Assembly (NCBI RefSeq): GCF_950295315.1
Contig: NC_080171.1
Location: 29,394,682 to 29,458,681 of the forward strand
DNA length: 64,000 nt
Direction of reading: 5' to 3'
Source of the DNA: Erinaceus europaeus
Lineage: Eukaryota; Chordata; Mammalia; Eulipotyphla; Erinaceidae
The translations under genes and the position numbers were made by a program. Numbering within the stretch: the stretch's first letter is position 1; every line of letters begins with the position of its first letter. Shown one piece after another: positions 63,402 to 64,000 of the stretch. The notes beneath the pieces were generated by a model that saw only the letters and a list, made by a program, of their open reading frames with translations, did not search any database and had not been told where the DNA came from.

Positions 63402-64000
63402 TTATAGGAAACCTTTCAGAACTTCTTTCAAGGCAGGCTTGGTGATGGTTGCTTCCTTCAACTGTTGCTTGTCTGAGATGGTTTTGATGCTTCCATCTAG
63501 TCTGAATGACAATCTAGCAGGATATAGTATTCTTGGCTGAAAGTCTTTCTCATTGAGCACTCGATAGATATCTTGCCATTCTCTTCTGGCCTGTAGTGTT
63601 TGTATGGAGAAGTCTGCTGCTAATCTTATGGGTTTTCCTTTGTAGGTGACTCTTTGTTTTTCTCTTGCAGCCTTGAGGATCCTTTCTTTATCTTTATTCC
63701 TTTCCAATCTAAGTATGACATGTCTTGGTGTCTTTAGGTCTGGGTTAATTCTGTTTGGGACCCTCTGGGCTTCTTGAATCTTTATGTCTTTGGTGTTGTC
63801 TAGACTAGAGAAATTTTCAGCTATTATGGCCTGGAGAACGCTTTCTTCCTCCCCTTCTCTTTCTTCCTCTGGTAAGCCAATAATGCGTATATTGTTTCTT
63901 TTGAAGTCATCCCATAGGACTCTGTTCTTGTTTTCAGCATCTCTTAATCTCTTTTTGAGATCTCTTACTTCTTTTTTAGTTGTCTCTAATTCATCCTCGA
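63402..64000 (-). CDS. LINE-1 ORF1p, C-terminal part (5' end outside window)
   Basis: ORF1p is an RNA-binding trimeric chaperone of the LINE-1 ribonucleoprotein. About 199 codons are open from the window edge to the stop: the end of the coiled coil, an RRM with NNIRIIGLPE, then the C-terminal domain with RHVILRLERNKDKERIL and ARREWQDIYRVL. No stop or frameshift is seen in this part. The product belongs to the retrotransposon, not to a host gene. Confidence 0.9.
   Translation of the reverse strand, partial: EDELETTKKEVRDLKKRLRDAENKNRVLWDDFKRNNIRIIGLPEEEREGEEESVLQAIIAENFSSLDNTKDIKIQEAQRVPNRINPDLKTPRHVILRLERNKDKERILKAAREKQRVTYKGKPIRLAADFSIQTLQARREWQDIYRVLNEKDFQPRILYPARLSFRLDGSIKTISDKQQLKEATITKPALKEVLKGFL

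Larger units (their letters stand above)
61611..64000 (-). mobile_element. LINE-1, 3'-truncated at a poly(A), 5' end outside window
   Basis: On the minus strand the order is ORF1 (end), a short spacer, ORF2 endonuclease, linker and N-terminal reverse transcriptase, then 12 A at 61622-61611. ORF2 is broken by one in-frame stop and two frameshifts, so this copy is dead, but the conservation suggests a fairly recent family. Confidence 0.95.

Overview
The window is mammalian nuclear DNA. It carries one protein-coding gene with ordinary GT-AG introns, a CpG-island promoter, LINE-1 elements, eutherian hAT relics (MER5A-like and MER20-like) and very many tRNA-derived SINEs. The SINE heads, with pol III A and B boxes followed by a shared CACCTGCAGG...GTGAAGC middle, match what I remember of erinaceid (hedgehog) SINEs. 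I infer a hedgehog or close relative; that name comes from memory, not from a search.

The gene is NAA35 (yeast Mak10 homologue), the large auxiliary subunit of the NatC N-terminal acetyltransferase, on the minus strand. I placed 20 coding exons from 54949 down to 1994. Every splice phase closes, and together they encode residues 1-679. The family protein is 725 residues as I recall it, so the last 46 residues (exon or exons left of position 1) lie outside the window. The first coding exon carries only 5 nt of 5' UTR. The noncoding first exon and promoter lie in the CpG island at about 55230-56180, where NRF1-like, YY1-like and ETS-like sites are visible.

Layout: 1-54825 is NAA35 introns and exons; 54826-56180 is the first coding exon, intron 1 and promoter; 56180-61600 is upstream intergenic DNA with SINEs and a solo LTR; 61623-64000 is a minus-strand LINE-1 with the end of ORF1, the ORF2 endonuclease and the start of the reverse transcriptase, ending abruptly in poly(A). 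The introns contain over 100 SINE copies, older antisense LINE-1 pieces and LINE-1 3' ends.

SINE labels used here: SINE-A (about 270 bp, head GGCGGTAGCGCAG, tail of CAACAACAA then AATAAA); SINE-A-long (the same, plus about 70 bp ending AGCAGTGGATT...AATAACCCTGGAGG); SINE-B (about 200 bp, head GGTGGCACACCTGG, tail CCAATAAATAAAGATAATA); SINE-C (about 145 bp, CAGTGGATAAAGC head, CTGGTTCTTTCTC end); SINE-D (about 120 bp, AGCATAATGGTTATGC head, GAGCAGTGCTCTGG end). The strand given for a SINE is the orientation of its tRNA-like head.

I did not find a novel multi-gene system. The items most worth a second look are retrotransposition products: a chimeric U6 retrocopy, a SINE-head-only insertion, inverted and nested SINEs, a prematurely polyadenylated LINE-1, and a 74-bp perfect duplication across the NAA35 promoter.
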